A stretch of DNA of 7,835 nt from CAYWMP01 sp964459445 (GTDB lineage: Bacteria; Desulfobacterota; DSM-4660; Desulfatiglandales; HGW-15), in contig CAYWMP010000237.1 in assembly GCA_964459445.1 (NCBI GenBank), forward strand, positions 1 to 7,835, given 5' to 3'. Positions within the stretch are counted from its first letter, which is position 1. Each line of letters opens with the position of its first letter. Of the stretch, positions 1 to 6,283 are shown one piece after another. Made by a program: the position numbers and the translations under genes. The notes beneath the pieces are model-generated. The model worked only from the letters and a program-made list of their open reading frames with translations. It did not search any database and had not been told where the DNA came from.

Positions 1-51
1 AATAAGCAACGTGATTCAAAGTTGAAGCGAATTTCAAATATGTTTGGCTAG
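1..51 (+). CDS. possible C-terminal tail of an upstream gene (partial)
   Basis: The first frame is open from the window edge to a TAG at 49-51 and reads NKQRDSKLKRISNMFG. The other two forward frames stop at once or within eight codons. A basic, hydrophilic tail like this is compatible with the end of a protein, but 16 codons without a stop is not significant. No family can be recognised, so it may be non-coding. Confidence 0.2.
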   Translation, partial: NKQRDSKLKRISNMFG

Positions 52-109
52 ATATTAGAACAATATACTCAGATTGGATGAGCTGGAGATGTTGCCTTTT
101 CTGGAGTGA

Positions 110-251
110 CTGGTGGGAGGGCGCCGTCTTTTCGCGATTTATCAGCGGGGGAAGCCGCGGCTCCCGCGCTCATTAGAGCGCGGGAGAACGTCGGAGGGGG
201 CAGAACTCCCCCGCAGATAAATCGCAGAAAGGACCAGCCCGGGAGCCCCGG
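110..251 (+). repeat. GC-rich nested inverted-repeat element (structured RNA or palindromic repeat)
   Basis: Long complementary arms enclose further hairpins. Outer arm 134-152 pairs with 207-225 in 18 of 19 positions; the one mismatch is A144/A215, and GCGATTTATC pairs exactly with GATAAATCGC. Inside, 161-170 (CTCCCGCGCT) pairs perfectly with 177-186 around a six-base loop, or 11 pairs with an ATTA loop. A competing pairing joins GGGGG 196-200 to CCCCC 208-212, which would displace part of the outer arm. CTGGT 110-114 can pair with ACCAG 233-237, and CCGGG 239-243 pairs with CCCGG 247-251. There is no poly-T tract, so it is not an ordinary terminator. It could be a dispersed palindromic element, a MITE or a leader RNA upstream of thiW. 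The pairing is directly seen; the role is unknown. Confidence 0.7.
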
Positions 252-331
252 AACGAAAGAAAAGGCAAAATCTTCAGCATTAGGCCATTCGCCAATTCTG
301 CGAATTGTCGCATTTGAACAAATTACAGAAA

Positions 332-348
332 TTCCGAAGTGGTCGGAA
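332..348 (+). promoter_or_regulatory. small hairpin just upstream of the thiW ribosome binding site
   Basis: TTCCGA at 332-337 pairs with TCGGAA at 343-348 around a five-base loop. It ends a few bases before the AAAGGA ribosome binding site at 352-357. A second hairpin lies upstream: CAATTC 293-298 with GAATTG 302-307. Either could affect translation of thiW, but six-pair stems are common by chance. Confidence 0.3.
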
Positions 349-365
349 CAGAAAGGATTAGAGTT

Positions 366-854
366 ATGACCATGAAAACAAAGGACGTTGCACGGGCCGT
401 AATCCTGGTTGCCATTGCGGTTGCCCTGTCCCCTATTTTTATCCCGGTGGGAATCTCAAAATGCTTTCCCGCCCAGCATATGGTCAACGTCATCGCAGCA
501 GTTATGCTCGGACCTGCCTACGCTGTCGGCATTGCAACTGCATCGGGAATCATACGCAATGTTCTGGGGTTGGGCACACTGCTGGCCTTTCCGGGGGGTA
601 TGATTGGCGCCTTTTTGGCTGGAATGGCCTATCGATCATTCAAGAGCATCTATATCGCCGGGGTAGGGGAGATTATCGGTACCGGACTCTTGGGCGCTTT
701 GACCAGTGCTTGGATCGTCGCCCCCCTTCTCATGGGTAAGAACATGGCAACGACGACATTGGTCATTGCCTTCAGCATCAGCACTTTGGGAGGGACGATA
801 ATCGGTGTGATCGCACTCCGTCTGTTGAGTAAGGCCGGTCTCTGGAAACCGTGA
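366..854 (+). CDS. thiW: ThiW, substrate-binding S component of an ECF transporter for thiazole
   Basis: ThiW is the membrane S component of energy-coupling-factor transporters. It is predicted to bind hydroxyethylthiazole, the thiazole precursor of thiamine. The protein is about 162 residues, the usual length for the family, and almost wholly hydrophobic with roughly five to six membrane segments. The family signature is clear: PVGISKCFPAQHMVNVIAA near the N-terminus, then a GPAYAVGIA segment, RNVLGLGTLLAFPGGMIGA and AGMAYR. ATG 366 is chosen because AAAGGA lies 8 bases upstream at 352-357; ATG 372 is also possible. A GTG at 339 would add nine unconserved residues and has no good ribosome binding site. 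The stop overlaps the GTG start of the ATPase gene by 4 bases, implying coupled translation in one transporter operon. Family assignment is firm; the thiazole substrate follows from the family and no thiamine gene lies nearby. Confidence 0.92.
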   Translation: MTMKTKDVARAVILVAIAVALSPIFIPVGISKCFPAQHMVNVIAAVMLGPAYAVGIATASGIIRNVLGLGTLLAFPGGMIGAFLAGMAYRSFKSIYIAGVGEIIGTGLLGALTSAWIVAPLLMGKNMATTTLVIAFSISTLGGTIIGVIALRLLSKAGLWKP

Positions 855-2350
855 TCCAGTTAACCGATATTCATTATCGCTACCCAGGCATTTCCGAAGG
901 CTGGATTTTAGATGGCATAAACCTTTCAATCCGAGAACGTGAATATGTCCTTATCTGCGGTGCGAGCGGTTGCGGGAAATCCACCCTCGCATATCTCTTC
1001 AACGGCCTCATCCCTCATTTCTATGAAGGCACCCTAAGCGGCACCGTAAAGGTGAACGGCCTCGATACACAAGGTATGAGCGTATCCGATTTCCTTACAG
1101 AAGTAGGCCTGGTGCTCCAGAACGCGGATGCCCAGCTTTTTAACAGCACGGTGGAGAGTGAAATCGCTTACGGACTTGAGAGCCTTGGTATGCCGATCAA
1201 TGAGATCGATCAAAAAATCAAATGGACCGCCGAAACGCTTCATATTGAAGACCTCCTGAACCGATCCCCCGAGACGCTGTCCGGAGGCGAGAAACGGCTT
1301 GTCGCCATTGCCTCGGTCTTGTGTCTGAATCCTCCAGTCCTCGTCCTTGATGAGCCCTTTGCGCATCTTGATTGGGAAGGGGCCCGTCGCGTCCGCGAAT
1401 CCCTCATGGAAATCCACCGGAAGGGAAAGACCGTAGTGGTCATTGAACAACATGTTGACGCCATTCTCCAGGACGTCACCCGATGCGTCATCATGGAGCA
1501 AGGCAAAATCATCTTTGACGGTGACCCGAGTGACACCCGGTCGACTCTACTGGACCAACACCTCATTCCTCGTTATTCCCCAAAAAAGGACCGCAAACGC
1601 CCTGACATGCGTTCTGTGCTTGCCGCCCGGAAAATCACTTTCACGGCTGGAGGCAAGAAAATCCTGAATAACGTCTTCCTTGATCTTAGGTCAGGAGAAA
1701 TTGTGGCTTTCGTCGGAAAGAACGGGGCCGGGAAAACCACGCTGATCAAGCACTTCAACGGTCTCCTCCGTGCCTCTGAGGGAAAAGTTATATTTATGGA
1801 TAAAGGGATCCTGGGCAGAGACCCCTCTCAATTGGCCTCTCGTGTGGGGGTGTCATTTCAGAATCCCAATGATCAATTCTTCAAAAACCGGGTGGAAGAT
1901 GAACTCATGGCAGGCCCGCGGGCGATAAGGGAAAAAGCGGAGGTATGGATAGAGGAAATAAGCACCATCTTTGACCTCCATAAACTCCTTGACCAGTTTC
2001 CTTACAGGCTAAGTGAAGGACAAAAAAAAAGAGTAGCCTTTGCCTCGGTTTTTTCAATGCGGCCCAAAGTCATTGTGCTGGACGAACCAACGGCGGGGCA
2101 GGACGGTCGCTTTCTTGAAAGCCTTGCCGGACTCCTGTTCTCGCTCGCAGAGCACGGTTTTACCATCGTGATCGTGACCCATGACCTGGAGTTTGCACAA
2201 GCCGTGGCTGATCGGTGGGTTGTACTTCACCGCGGGGAGGTCGTAGGCGATGGATCGCCCCTGGACCTTCTCTGTGATGAGAAACTGATCCAAATGGGCG
2301 CTATTTCAAAACGTGAGTTAGAATGCAACCACAGCAGGAAAAATGGTTAG
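851..2350 (+). CDS. ecfA: fused EcfA1-EcfA2 double ATPase of the ECF transporter
   Basis: This cytoplasmic ATPase powers ECF vitamin uptake. Two ABC ATPase domains that are often separate proteins are joined in 499 residues. Domain 1 has Walker A GASGCGKST (37-45), Q-loop Q90 in LQNADAQLF, signature LSGGE (143-147), Walker B VLVLDEP (163-169) and switch histidine H201. Domain 2 has Walker A GKNGAGKTT (289-297), Q337 in FQNPNDQFF, signature LSEGQ (387-391), Walker B VIVLDEP (407-413) and H444. A basic linker lies near 243-255. All catalytic motifs are intact in both halves, so both sites should hydrolyse ATP, although the second signature has Glu in place of the second Gly of LSGGQ. The start is GTG 851, inside the GTGA overlap with the thiW stop. 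The partners are ThiW upstream and EcfT downstream, making a dedicated transporter. Confident call. Confidence 0.95.
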   Translation: MIQLTDIHYRYPGISEGWILDGINLSIREREYVLICGASGCGKSTLAYLFNGLIPHFYEGTLSGTVKVNGLDTQGMSVSDFLTEVGLVLQNADAQLFNSTVESEIAYGLESLGMPINEIDQKIKWTAETLHIEDLLNRSPETLSGGEKRLVAIASVLCLNPPVLVLDEPFAHLDWEGARRVRESLMEIHRKGKTVVVIEQHVDAILQDVTRCVIMEQGKIIFDGDPSDTRSTLLDQHLIPRYSPKKDRKRPDMRSVLAARKITFTAGGKKILNNVFLDLRSGEIVAFVGKNGAGKTTLIKHFNGLLRASEGKVIFMDKGILGRDPSQLASRVGVSFQNPNDQFFKNRVEDELMAGPRAIREKAEVWIEEISTIFDLHKLLDQFPYRLSEGQKKRVAFASVFSMRPKVIVLDEPTAGQDGRFLESLAGLLFSLAEHGFTIVIVTHDLEFAQAVADRWVVLHRGEVVGDGSPLDLLCDEKLIQMGAISKRELECNHSRKNG

Positions 2351-2382
2351 GAATAACTAGCGAAAAAGACCGTGATGAAAAA

Positions 2383-2482
2383 GTCATTGCGAGGAGCCAA
2401 AAGCGACGAAGCAATCATGTTGTAGTGTATTAGAATGATAAGCTTTCCTACCATGAGATTGCTTCGCTTCGCTCGCAATGAC
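2383..2482 (+). repeat. dispersed-type inverted repeat between the ATPase and EcfT genes
   Basis: The left arm (2383-2416) begins GTCATTGCGAG and ends CGAAGCAATC. The right arm (2457-2482) is GATTGCTTCG...CTCGCAATGAC. Both outer 11 bases and inner 10 bases are exactly complementary; the left arm carries about 8 extra bases in its middle. The 40-base spacer (2417-2456) is AT-rich. Motifs of this kind (CATTGCGAGCGAAGCGAAGCAATC) are, from memory, scattered in many copies through intergenic regions of deltaproteobacterial and some other genomes. It separates two genes that would normally be adjacent and could fold as a hairpin in the shared transcript. Confidence 0.8.
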
Positions 2483-2524
2483 GTAAAAGAACAATATCGC
2501 CTACTTACACAAATAAGTGCTGAT

Positions 2525-3202
2525 ATGAAAAAGACTCAATCCAGACTCGATCCAAGAACGAGAATTGCTCTGGGGCTCATGGGGATCTTTGCCGTTCTGA
2601 TCACCCAAAAACCCATGACGACCCTTGTGGAATTCTGCATTCTGCTTGTTTCCCTGCCCTTCCTTAAATTGACCGGAGCCTGGGCCAGATCGCTGAGATT
2701 GCTGATTCCGCTGGTCGGTCTCGTTTTTGTCATTGCTCTTCTTGCCTTTGACATTCAGGTCGCTTATCTGCTTTCTTTGCGCCTTCTCAATCTCCTTACG
2801 CTTTCCTTCATTTTCTTTCAGAACCTCGAGCCCGAAGAATTGGGAGACAGCATGAGAAAGGTGGGGCTTCCCTATGAGTTCTCTTTCATCCTCACCACAT
2901 CCATGCGTTACGTACCGCTAATCGGCAAACGCATAAGACGAATCATCGATGCCCAACGGTCTAGAGGGATCGATCTGCGGCCCAGGCTCAAAAACCTCCC
3001 GCATTTCATGGCCCTCTTGATGCCCCTTCTGGTACAGTCTTTTATTCTGTCTGAGGAGCTCGCCATGGCCATGGAATCAAGAGGCTTTGCCAGGAAGGGA
3101 AGAACCATTCGCAAGGATTATCATATAACGCCGGGGCAATATGGGATCATGATTATTTCACTAGGCCTCCTGGTGAGTTTCACCTGGTGGGAGAGGGGAT
3201 AG
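2525..3202 (+). CDS. ecfT: EcfT, transmembrane energy-coupling component of the ECF transporter
   Basis: EcfT is the inner-membrane protein that couples the EcfA ATPase domains to the S component. The call uses ATG 2525, giving 225 residues beginning MKKTQSRLDPRTRIALGL. Hydrophobic segments lie near 13-28, 31-48, 57-75, 78-98, 160-174 and 205-221. The two cytoplasmic coupling motifs that contact the ATPases are present: QRSRGID (SRG at 146-148) and AMESRGF (SRG at 185-187). The NLEPEELGDSMRKVGLPYEF segment before them is typical of the family. An in-frame ATG at 2435 would add 30 residues, but these are mostly translated inverted repeat (MRLLRFARNDV) and are rejected. No strong ribosome binding site is visible before 2525, so expression may be weak or coupled. 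It completes the S-A-A-T set with ThiW and the fused ATPase. Confidence 0.92.
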   Translation: MKKTQSRLDPRTRIALGLMGIFAVLITQKPMTTLVEFCILLVSLPFLKLTGAWARSLRLLIPLVGLVFVIALLAFDIQVAYLLSLRLLNLLTLSFIFFQNLEPEELGDSMRKVGLPYEFSFILTTSMRYVPLIGKRIRRIIDAQRSRGIDLRPRLKNLPHFMALLMPLLVQSFILSEELAMAMESRGFARKGRTIRKDYHITPGQYGIMIISLGLLVSFTWWERG

Positions 3203-3315
3203 CACCGGTTTAGGTGCCCTACAATAACCTTCAATTGAGCCTATTTCACTCCCCAAATTCATCCTCAATTCAAAAAAATTTCATAACTCATTAATATTAT
3301 TAATTAAATTTTTTG

Positions 3316-3344
3316 TTGACAGGTGATTTATTTTTATATATAAA
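3316..3344 (+). promoter_or_regulatory. sigma-70 type promoter of the GntR-SPFH operon
   Basis: TTGACA at 3316-3321 is a perfect -35 box. A 17-base spacer leads to TATAAA at 3339-3344, five of six bases of the -10 consensus. The surrounding 3270-3390 stretch is strikingly AT-rich compared with the genes. Transcription would start near 3351, leaving a leader of about 60 bases before the GntR start. The rest of the 3203-3413 gap holds no gene. Confidence 0.8.
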
Positions 3345-3370
3345 TATTGTACTATTTAACTATAACAATA
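3345..3370. promoter_or_regulatory. imperfect palindrome, candidate GntR operator
   Basis: A 26-base palindrome has outer half-sites TATTGT (3345-3350) and ACAATA (3365-3370). Ten of 13 positions are symmetrical. It begins directly after the -10 box and covers the expected transcription start, the ideal place for a repressor to block its own operon. GntR factors bind such dyads as dimers. The symmetry is seen; binding by the downstream regulator is inferred, and AT-rich DNA gives chance palindromes. Confidence 0.5.
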
Positions 3371-3413
3371 ATTAAACATCACAATAGATCACAGGGAAAA
3401 GGGGGGAATGCCT

Positions 3414-3794
3414 ATGATTGAATTTCAATTGGATCCGAAAAGCGGGGTGCCCTTTTATCGTCAGATTGTCGATCAAATCCGTTATGGCATAGCAAGAGGG
3501 AGCCTCAAGGTAGGTGAGCAGTTGCCCACGGTCAGGGCGCTGGCAGTTCACCTCAAGGTGAATCTTAATACGGTCAGCAAGGCCTATCGGGAATTGGAAA
3601 TCCAGAGGGTCCTGGAGACCCAACAGGGTACCGGCACTTTCATCGGGGCGACCAGTGTAGTGATCCCGGATGAGGAACGCCGGGGCAAGCTCAAGAACAT
3701 TTGCACCGAATTCCTGAGTATCGCTGGAAGCTATGGATTCCGTGTCGATGAACTGATCGATGAACTTCAAAACCGAAAAGGAGGCGACCAATGA
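3414..3794 (+). CDS. GntR-family transcriptional regulator, YtrA subfamily
   Basis: This is a short DNA-binding regulator, 126 residues from ATG 3414. The N-terminal winged helix-turn-helix covers about residues 9-79: it opens with SGVPFYRQIVDQIRYGIA, contains the recognition region LPTVRALAVHLKVNLNTVSK (38-56) and ends with the wing GTGTFIG. Only about 45 residues follow, far too short for an effector domain of the FadR or HutC type; this is the hallmark of the YtrA subfamily, whose helical tail serves mainly for dimerisation. ATG 3414 has the G-rich ribosome binding site (3401-3406) seven bases upstream; ATG 3408 would have it almost touching. The gene overlaps the SPFH start by 4 bases (ATGA), so it probably represses its own operon. 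The ligand is unknown. YtrA regulators often control membrane transport or envelope-stress operons. Confidence 0.9.
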   Translation: MIEFQLDPKSGVPFYRQIVDQIRYGIARGSLKVGEQLPTVRALAVHLKVNLNTVSKAYRELEIQRVLETQQGTGTFIGATSVVIPDEERRGKLKNICTEFLSIAGSYGFRVDELIDELQNRKGGDQ

Positions 3795-4732
3795 GCGAGA
3801 ACATAGAAAAGCATGAGGATAAATCATCGCATCCCTCTGGTCACATCGAAATGAAAAAAGTCATCAACCCAATCGCCTTAACTGTTTTGGGCATACTCAT
3901 CGTGGGTGATGTCCTGCTTTACTACTATGCAGGTATTTCTCAGATCACCGCAACCGTCTTGGCCGTTCTTTCTCTATTCCTGGCATCCTTCATCAAGATT
4001 GCAGACCAGTGGGAGAGGGCCGTTGTGCTGAGAATGGGAAAGTTCATAGGGCTTAGGGGACCTGGTCTCTTTCTGATCATTCCCATCATAGACCGTGTGG
4101 CCGTTTATATTGACCAGCGGGTAAGGGTGACCGACTTCAATGCAGAGGAGACCCTTACACGGGATACGGTGCCCGTCAATGTGGATGCCGTCGCCTATTG
4201 GATCGTGTGGGATGTGGAAAAGGCCGCCTTGGAAGTGGCGAGGTACAATGAGGCCGTTTCATACCTCTGTCAGACAGGATTGCGGGACATCATCGGGAAA
4301 CACGAGCTTGCGGATCTTTTGCAAAACCGTGAGAAGATCGCTGAAGATCTGGGGAAGGCCCTTGATGAGCATACGAATCCCTGGGGGATTACCTGTCAGA
4401 GTGTCGGCATCAAAGATATCGTCATACCGTCCGCCCTGGCTGATGCCATGAGTAAACAGGCCCAGGCAGAGCGGGAGCGTCAGGCAAGGATTATCCTCGG
4501 TACCGCGGAAACCGAAATCGCAGAGAAATTCGCCATAGCAAGCGAGAAATACCGTGACAATCCGGTGGCCCTTCAATTGCGGGGCATGAATATGCTCTTT
4601 GAAGGACTCAAAGAAAAGGGTTCCCTGGTCATCGTGCCAAGCGCAGCCCTTGAGTCCATGAACCTGGGAGCCATAGGCGGTCTTACAGCCCTGGCCGAAC
4701 AGACCGCCGGAAGTAGGGAGGTGTCAAAATGA
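3791..4732 (+). CDS. SPFH/band 7 membrane protein, slipin (stomatin-like) type
   Basis: This 313-residue membrane-anchored scaffold protein is of the stomatin/prohibitin superfamily; relatives form oligomeric rings in lipid microdomains. A charged N-terminal stretch (1-24) precedes two close hydrophobic segments (about 27-46 and 51-69), probably a hairpin. The SPFH domain follows: DQWERAVVLRMGKFIGLRGP (72-91), the DFNAEETLTRDTVPVNVDAVAYW block (115-137) and the slipin signature LRDIIGKHELADLLQNREKI (164-183). Next comes an Ala/Glu/Arg-rich helix (218-255), then a C-terminal hydrophobic patch. The start is ATG 3791, with AAAGGAGG at 3777-3784 six bases upstream. Its stop overlaps the next start by 4 bases. 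The common partner, an NfeD membrane protease-like protein, is absent from this window; instead a GntR repressor and a small membrane protein flank it. Family is clear, cellular job is not. Confidence 0.92.
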   Translation: MSENIEKHEDKSSHPSGHIEMKKVINPIALTVLGILIVGDVLLYYYAGISQITATVLAVLSLFLASFIKIADQWERAVVLRMGKFIGLRGPGLFLIIPIIDRVAVYIDQRVRVTDFNAEETLTRDTVPVNVDAVAYWIVWDVEKAALEVARYNEAVSYLCQTGLRDIIGKHELADLLQNREKIAEDLGKALDEHTNPWGITCQSVGIKDIVIPSALADAMSKQAQAERERQARIILGTAETEIAEKFAIASEKYRDNPVALQLRGMNMLFEGLKEKGSLVIVPSAALESMNLGAIGGLTALAEQTAGSREVSK

Positions 4733-5004
4733 GAATGAATGTTAAAGCATTTGCGCTTTCAGTAGGTTTAGTGTGGGGTTTCGCTATTTTCCTGCTCACC
4801 TGGTGGATCATGGCTTTTGAAGGTGTTACGGGCGATCCCACAGTTATCGCACGTCTTTACAGAGGCTATAGCATATCCCCTGCCGGAAGTATCATTGGCC
4901 TTGTATGGGCTTTTTTCGACGGCCTGATCATTGGGGCTATCTTCGCCTGGTTATACAACGTGCTTGTCGGCCATCGGGGTAGAGTAACTCAGGTGATATC
5001 ATAG
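4729..5004 (+). CDS. small two-helix membrane protein of the family labelled bacteriophage holin
   Basis: This 91-residue protein has two hydrophobic stretches: about 8-28 (SVGLVWGFAIFLLTWWIMAF) and 52-80 (from SPAGSIIGLVWAFFDGLIIG onward). They are joined by a polar loop with TGDPTVIARLYRGYSISP, and a short basic tail follows. From memory, close relatives in anaerobic bacteria are annotated bacteriophage holin, but there is no phage gene nearby, so a lysis role is unlikely. The start ATG 4729 overlaps the SPFH stop and has GGAGGTG about six bases upstream; ATG 4735 is less well placed. As third gene of the GntR operon it is probably a membrane partner of the SPFH protein. Its function is unknown. 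The charged residues next to the second helix (D in AFFDG) could suit a channel or an assembly contact. Confidence 0.8.
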   Translation: MRMNVKAFALSVGLVWGFAIFLLTWWIMAFEGVTGDPTVIARLYRGYSISPAGSIIGLVWAFFDGLIIGAIFAWLYNVLVGHRGRVTQVIS

Positions 5005-5153
5005 GCCTTGAATCGATTATGAAAGGAGGTGCAAATTCAAAACCAACCAAGGGAAGAGAATAGAATTAATAAAAGCGATAGAAATAGACAGGGGGGACAA
5101 TCTTTCAATATAGTTATTCAGATCAGCCCGGGGCGAATCCATAGAGCGACAAT

Positions 5154-5605
5154 ATGTCTGTGAAAGAAGATATCAAAAACACTATTGGGACTCTTTTTTC
5201 GCCTGTATAGTTGCGTTCTTTGGAGCTTTTATCCCGTATTCCATTGTCACCTTTAAAGGCCATAGGACAATGGACTCTATCGATTCGTAAGAAATCCAAT
5301 GTACGTCTCATTTTTTCTTCTTCTGATTGGTCACTCTCTCTTTTTAATCGCTATCATTGGTCATTTATCTGATTCTAAATATTATTCTAATATGCATAAT
5401 AGTAGTTGCATTTGAAGAACCTGCACCAACGGCCCAATTTGGGAAATCCTATGAAGACTATTGCAGGGCGGTACGTCGATGGATTCCACGTTTGACACCC
5501 TATCGACTTTTAAAGCACTTAGGAAAGGAAAATAACCATGAAAGAGAAAACAATACGCAGTACGGTCGAAGCACGTTCAGGGTTTTCAAGGAGGGGCTTC
5601 CTTAA
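5154..5605 (+). pseudogene. decayed isoprenylcysteine carboxyl methyltransferase-like membrane methyltransferase
   Basis: Pieces of one recognisable protein lie in three reading frames. From ATG 5154 the text MSVKEDIKNTIGTLF is followed, after a one-base loss in the T-run 5194-5199, by FACIVAFFGAFIPYSIV and TFKGHRTMDSIDS in a second frame, stopping at 5288-5290. The conserved VRNPMYVSFFLLLIGHSLF appears in the third frame from 5287. After another shift near 5346 the second frame resumes with SLSLVIYLILN and ends with the family's AFEEPAPTAQFGKSYEDYC and RRWIPRL blocks. Intact relatives are about 190 residues; by family comparison roughly 35 residues are missing before TFKGH and about 13 before VRNPMYV. 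The last frame runs on into the ferredoxin gene to a stop at 5603-5605, so the natural stop is also lost. The original enzyme was probably a SAM-dependent methyltransferase of the membrane-embedded ICMT/phospholipid type. The stretch 5005-5153 before it holds no convincing gene. Confidence 0.8.
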
Positions 5606-6263
5606 TCTGTCTAAAAACGTGCTAATTGGAACAGGCATAGCAGGCTTAACACCGGGCCTAATATGGTTGGATAACGCAATAGCGGCCATACCGGTTTCAG
5701 AAGGATACCTGCTGGTTGATACAAAGAAATGCCAGGGGTGTACGAGTTGTATGCTCGCCTGCACGCTCGTACACGAAGGCGTGGAGAATCCTTCCTTATC
5801 CCGAATTCAAGTCATCCAAAACTCTTTTGAATCATATCCTAATGACGTGACGATTGAGCAGTGTAGGCAATGTGTTGATCCTGCCTGTGTGGAAGCCTGT
5901 CCAGTGGATGCACTCAAGGCCAATGCCGATTATGGCAATGTAAGGATGATGGACAAAGAAAAGTGCATAGGATGTGGTGATTGCATTCAAGCTTGTCCCT
6001 ATACGCCAAGCAGACCGGTGGTGGCATCGGATAGGAAATTCAAAGGGGATAAGAAGGGGCGGAAATGCGACCTATGCGCCAACACCCCCTATCATTGGGA
6101 CCAGGCGGGCGGGGGACCCGAAGGAAAGCAGGCTTGTGTCGAGGTTTGTCCTGTTGGTGCGATTAAGTTCACAAAAAAGATACCTATCCAAAAGGGGGAT
6201 AAAGGATACAAGGTAAATTTGCGGAACTTAAGCTGGTCAAATCTGGGCTATCCCAGGGATTAA
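5538..6263 (+). CDS. Tat-exported ferredoxin subunit with four [4Fe-4S] clusters, AOR-associated
   Basis: This 241-residue electron-transfer protein resembles the ferredoxin-like partner subunits of AOR-family tungstoenzymes (AorA, E. coli YdhY) and DMSO reductase-type B subunits. The N-terminus has a twin-arginine motif SRRGFLNLSK (17-26), a moderately hydrophobic stretch and an Ala-rich possible cleavage site near AIAA (47-50). Sixteen cysteines form four cluster-binding groups: C65/68/71/75, C109/112/117/121, C143/146/149/153 and C177/180/200/204. Cross-pairing in B subunits of this type usually yields four cubane clusters. ATG 5538 has AGGAAAGG upstream (about 5520-5527) and keeps the Tat signal intact. 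It overlaps the tail of the decayed methyltransferase gene. The lipoprotein follows after 20 bases and the oxidoreductase after that. The Tat signal suggests export folded, carrying a partner; whether the AOR subunit is carried along is inference. Confidence 0.9.
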   Translation: MKEKTIRSTVEARSGFSRRGFLNLSKNVLIGTGIAGLTPGLIWLDNAIAAIPVSEGYLLVDTKKCQGCTSCMLACTLVHEGVENPSLSRIQVIQNSFESYPNDVTIEQCRQCVDPACVEACPVDALKANADYGNVRMMDKEKCIGCGDCIQACPYTPSRPVVASDRKFKGDKKGRKCDLCANTPYHWDQAGGGPEGKQACVEVCPVGAIKFTKKIPIQKGDKGYKVNLRNLSWSNLGYPRD

Positions 6264-6283
6264 GCTCAAAAAGGGGGTGTATT

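Noticed and set aside
64..69. TATACT as the -10 box of a thiW promoter
   Set aside because: No acceptable -35 element lies 16-18 bases upstream, so the promoter cannot be placed.
1..365. TPP (thi-box) riboswitch expected before thiW
   Set aside because: The conserved CTGAGA and CTGGATAATACC-like blocks are not present; the structure seen at 110-251 has a different layout.
106..369. 87-codon open frame across the GC-rich palindromic element
   Set aside because: Its amino acids come from the palindrome and it overlaps the thiW start. There is no ribosome binding site and no family resemblance.
2435..2524. 30-residue N-terminal extension of EcfT
   Set aside because: It is largely translated inverted repeat; the family-like protein begins at ATG 2525.
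3202..3217. Small hairpin GCACC/GGTGC at the end of ecfT as an intrinsic terminator
   Set aside because: Only five pairs and no T-run follows, so termination there is not supported.
4729..5004. Prophage or lysis cassette implied by a holin-like protein
   Set aside because: No endolysin, portal, tail or integrase genes are nearby, and the gene is translationally coupled to a cellular SPFH gene.
5035..5163. 42-codon frame after AAAGGAGGTG at about 5022, starting only at an ATT
   Set aside because: There is no standard start codon and no recognisable content. The nearby ATG 5016 frame ends after 14 codons. It may be a gene remnant but cannot be supported.
5123..5311. 62-codon minus-strand open frame
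   Set aside because: It is the reverse shadow of the decayed methyltransferase gene, with no ribosome binding site and no known motif.
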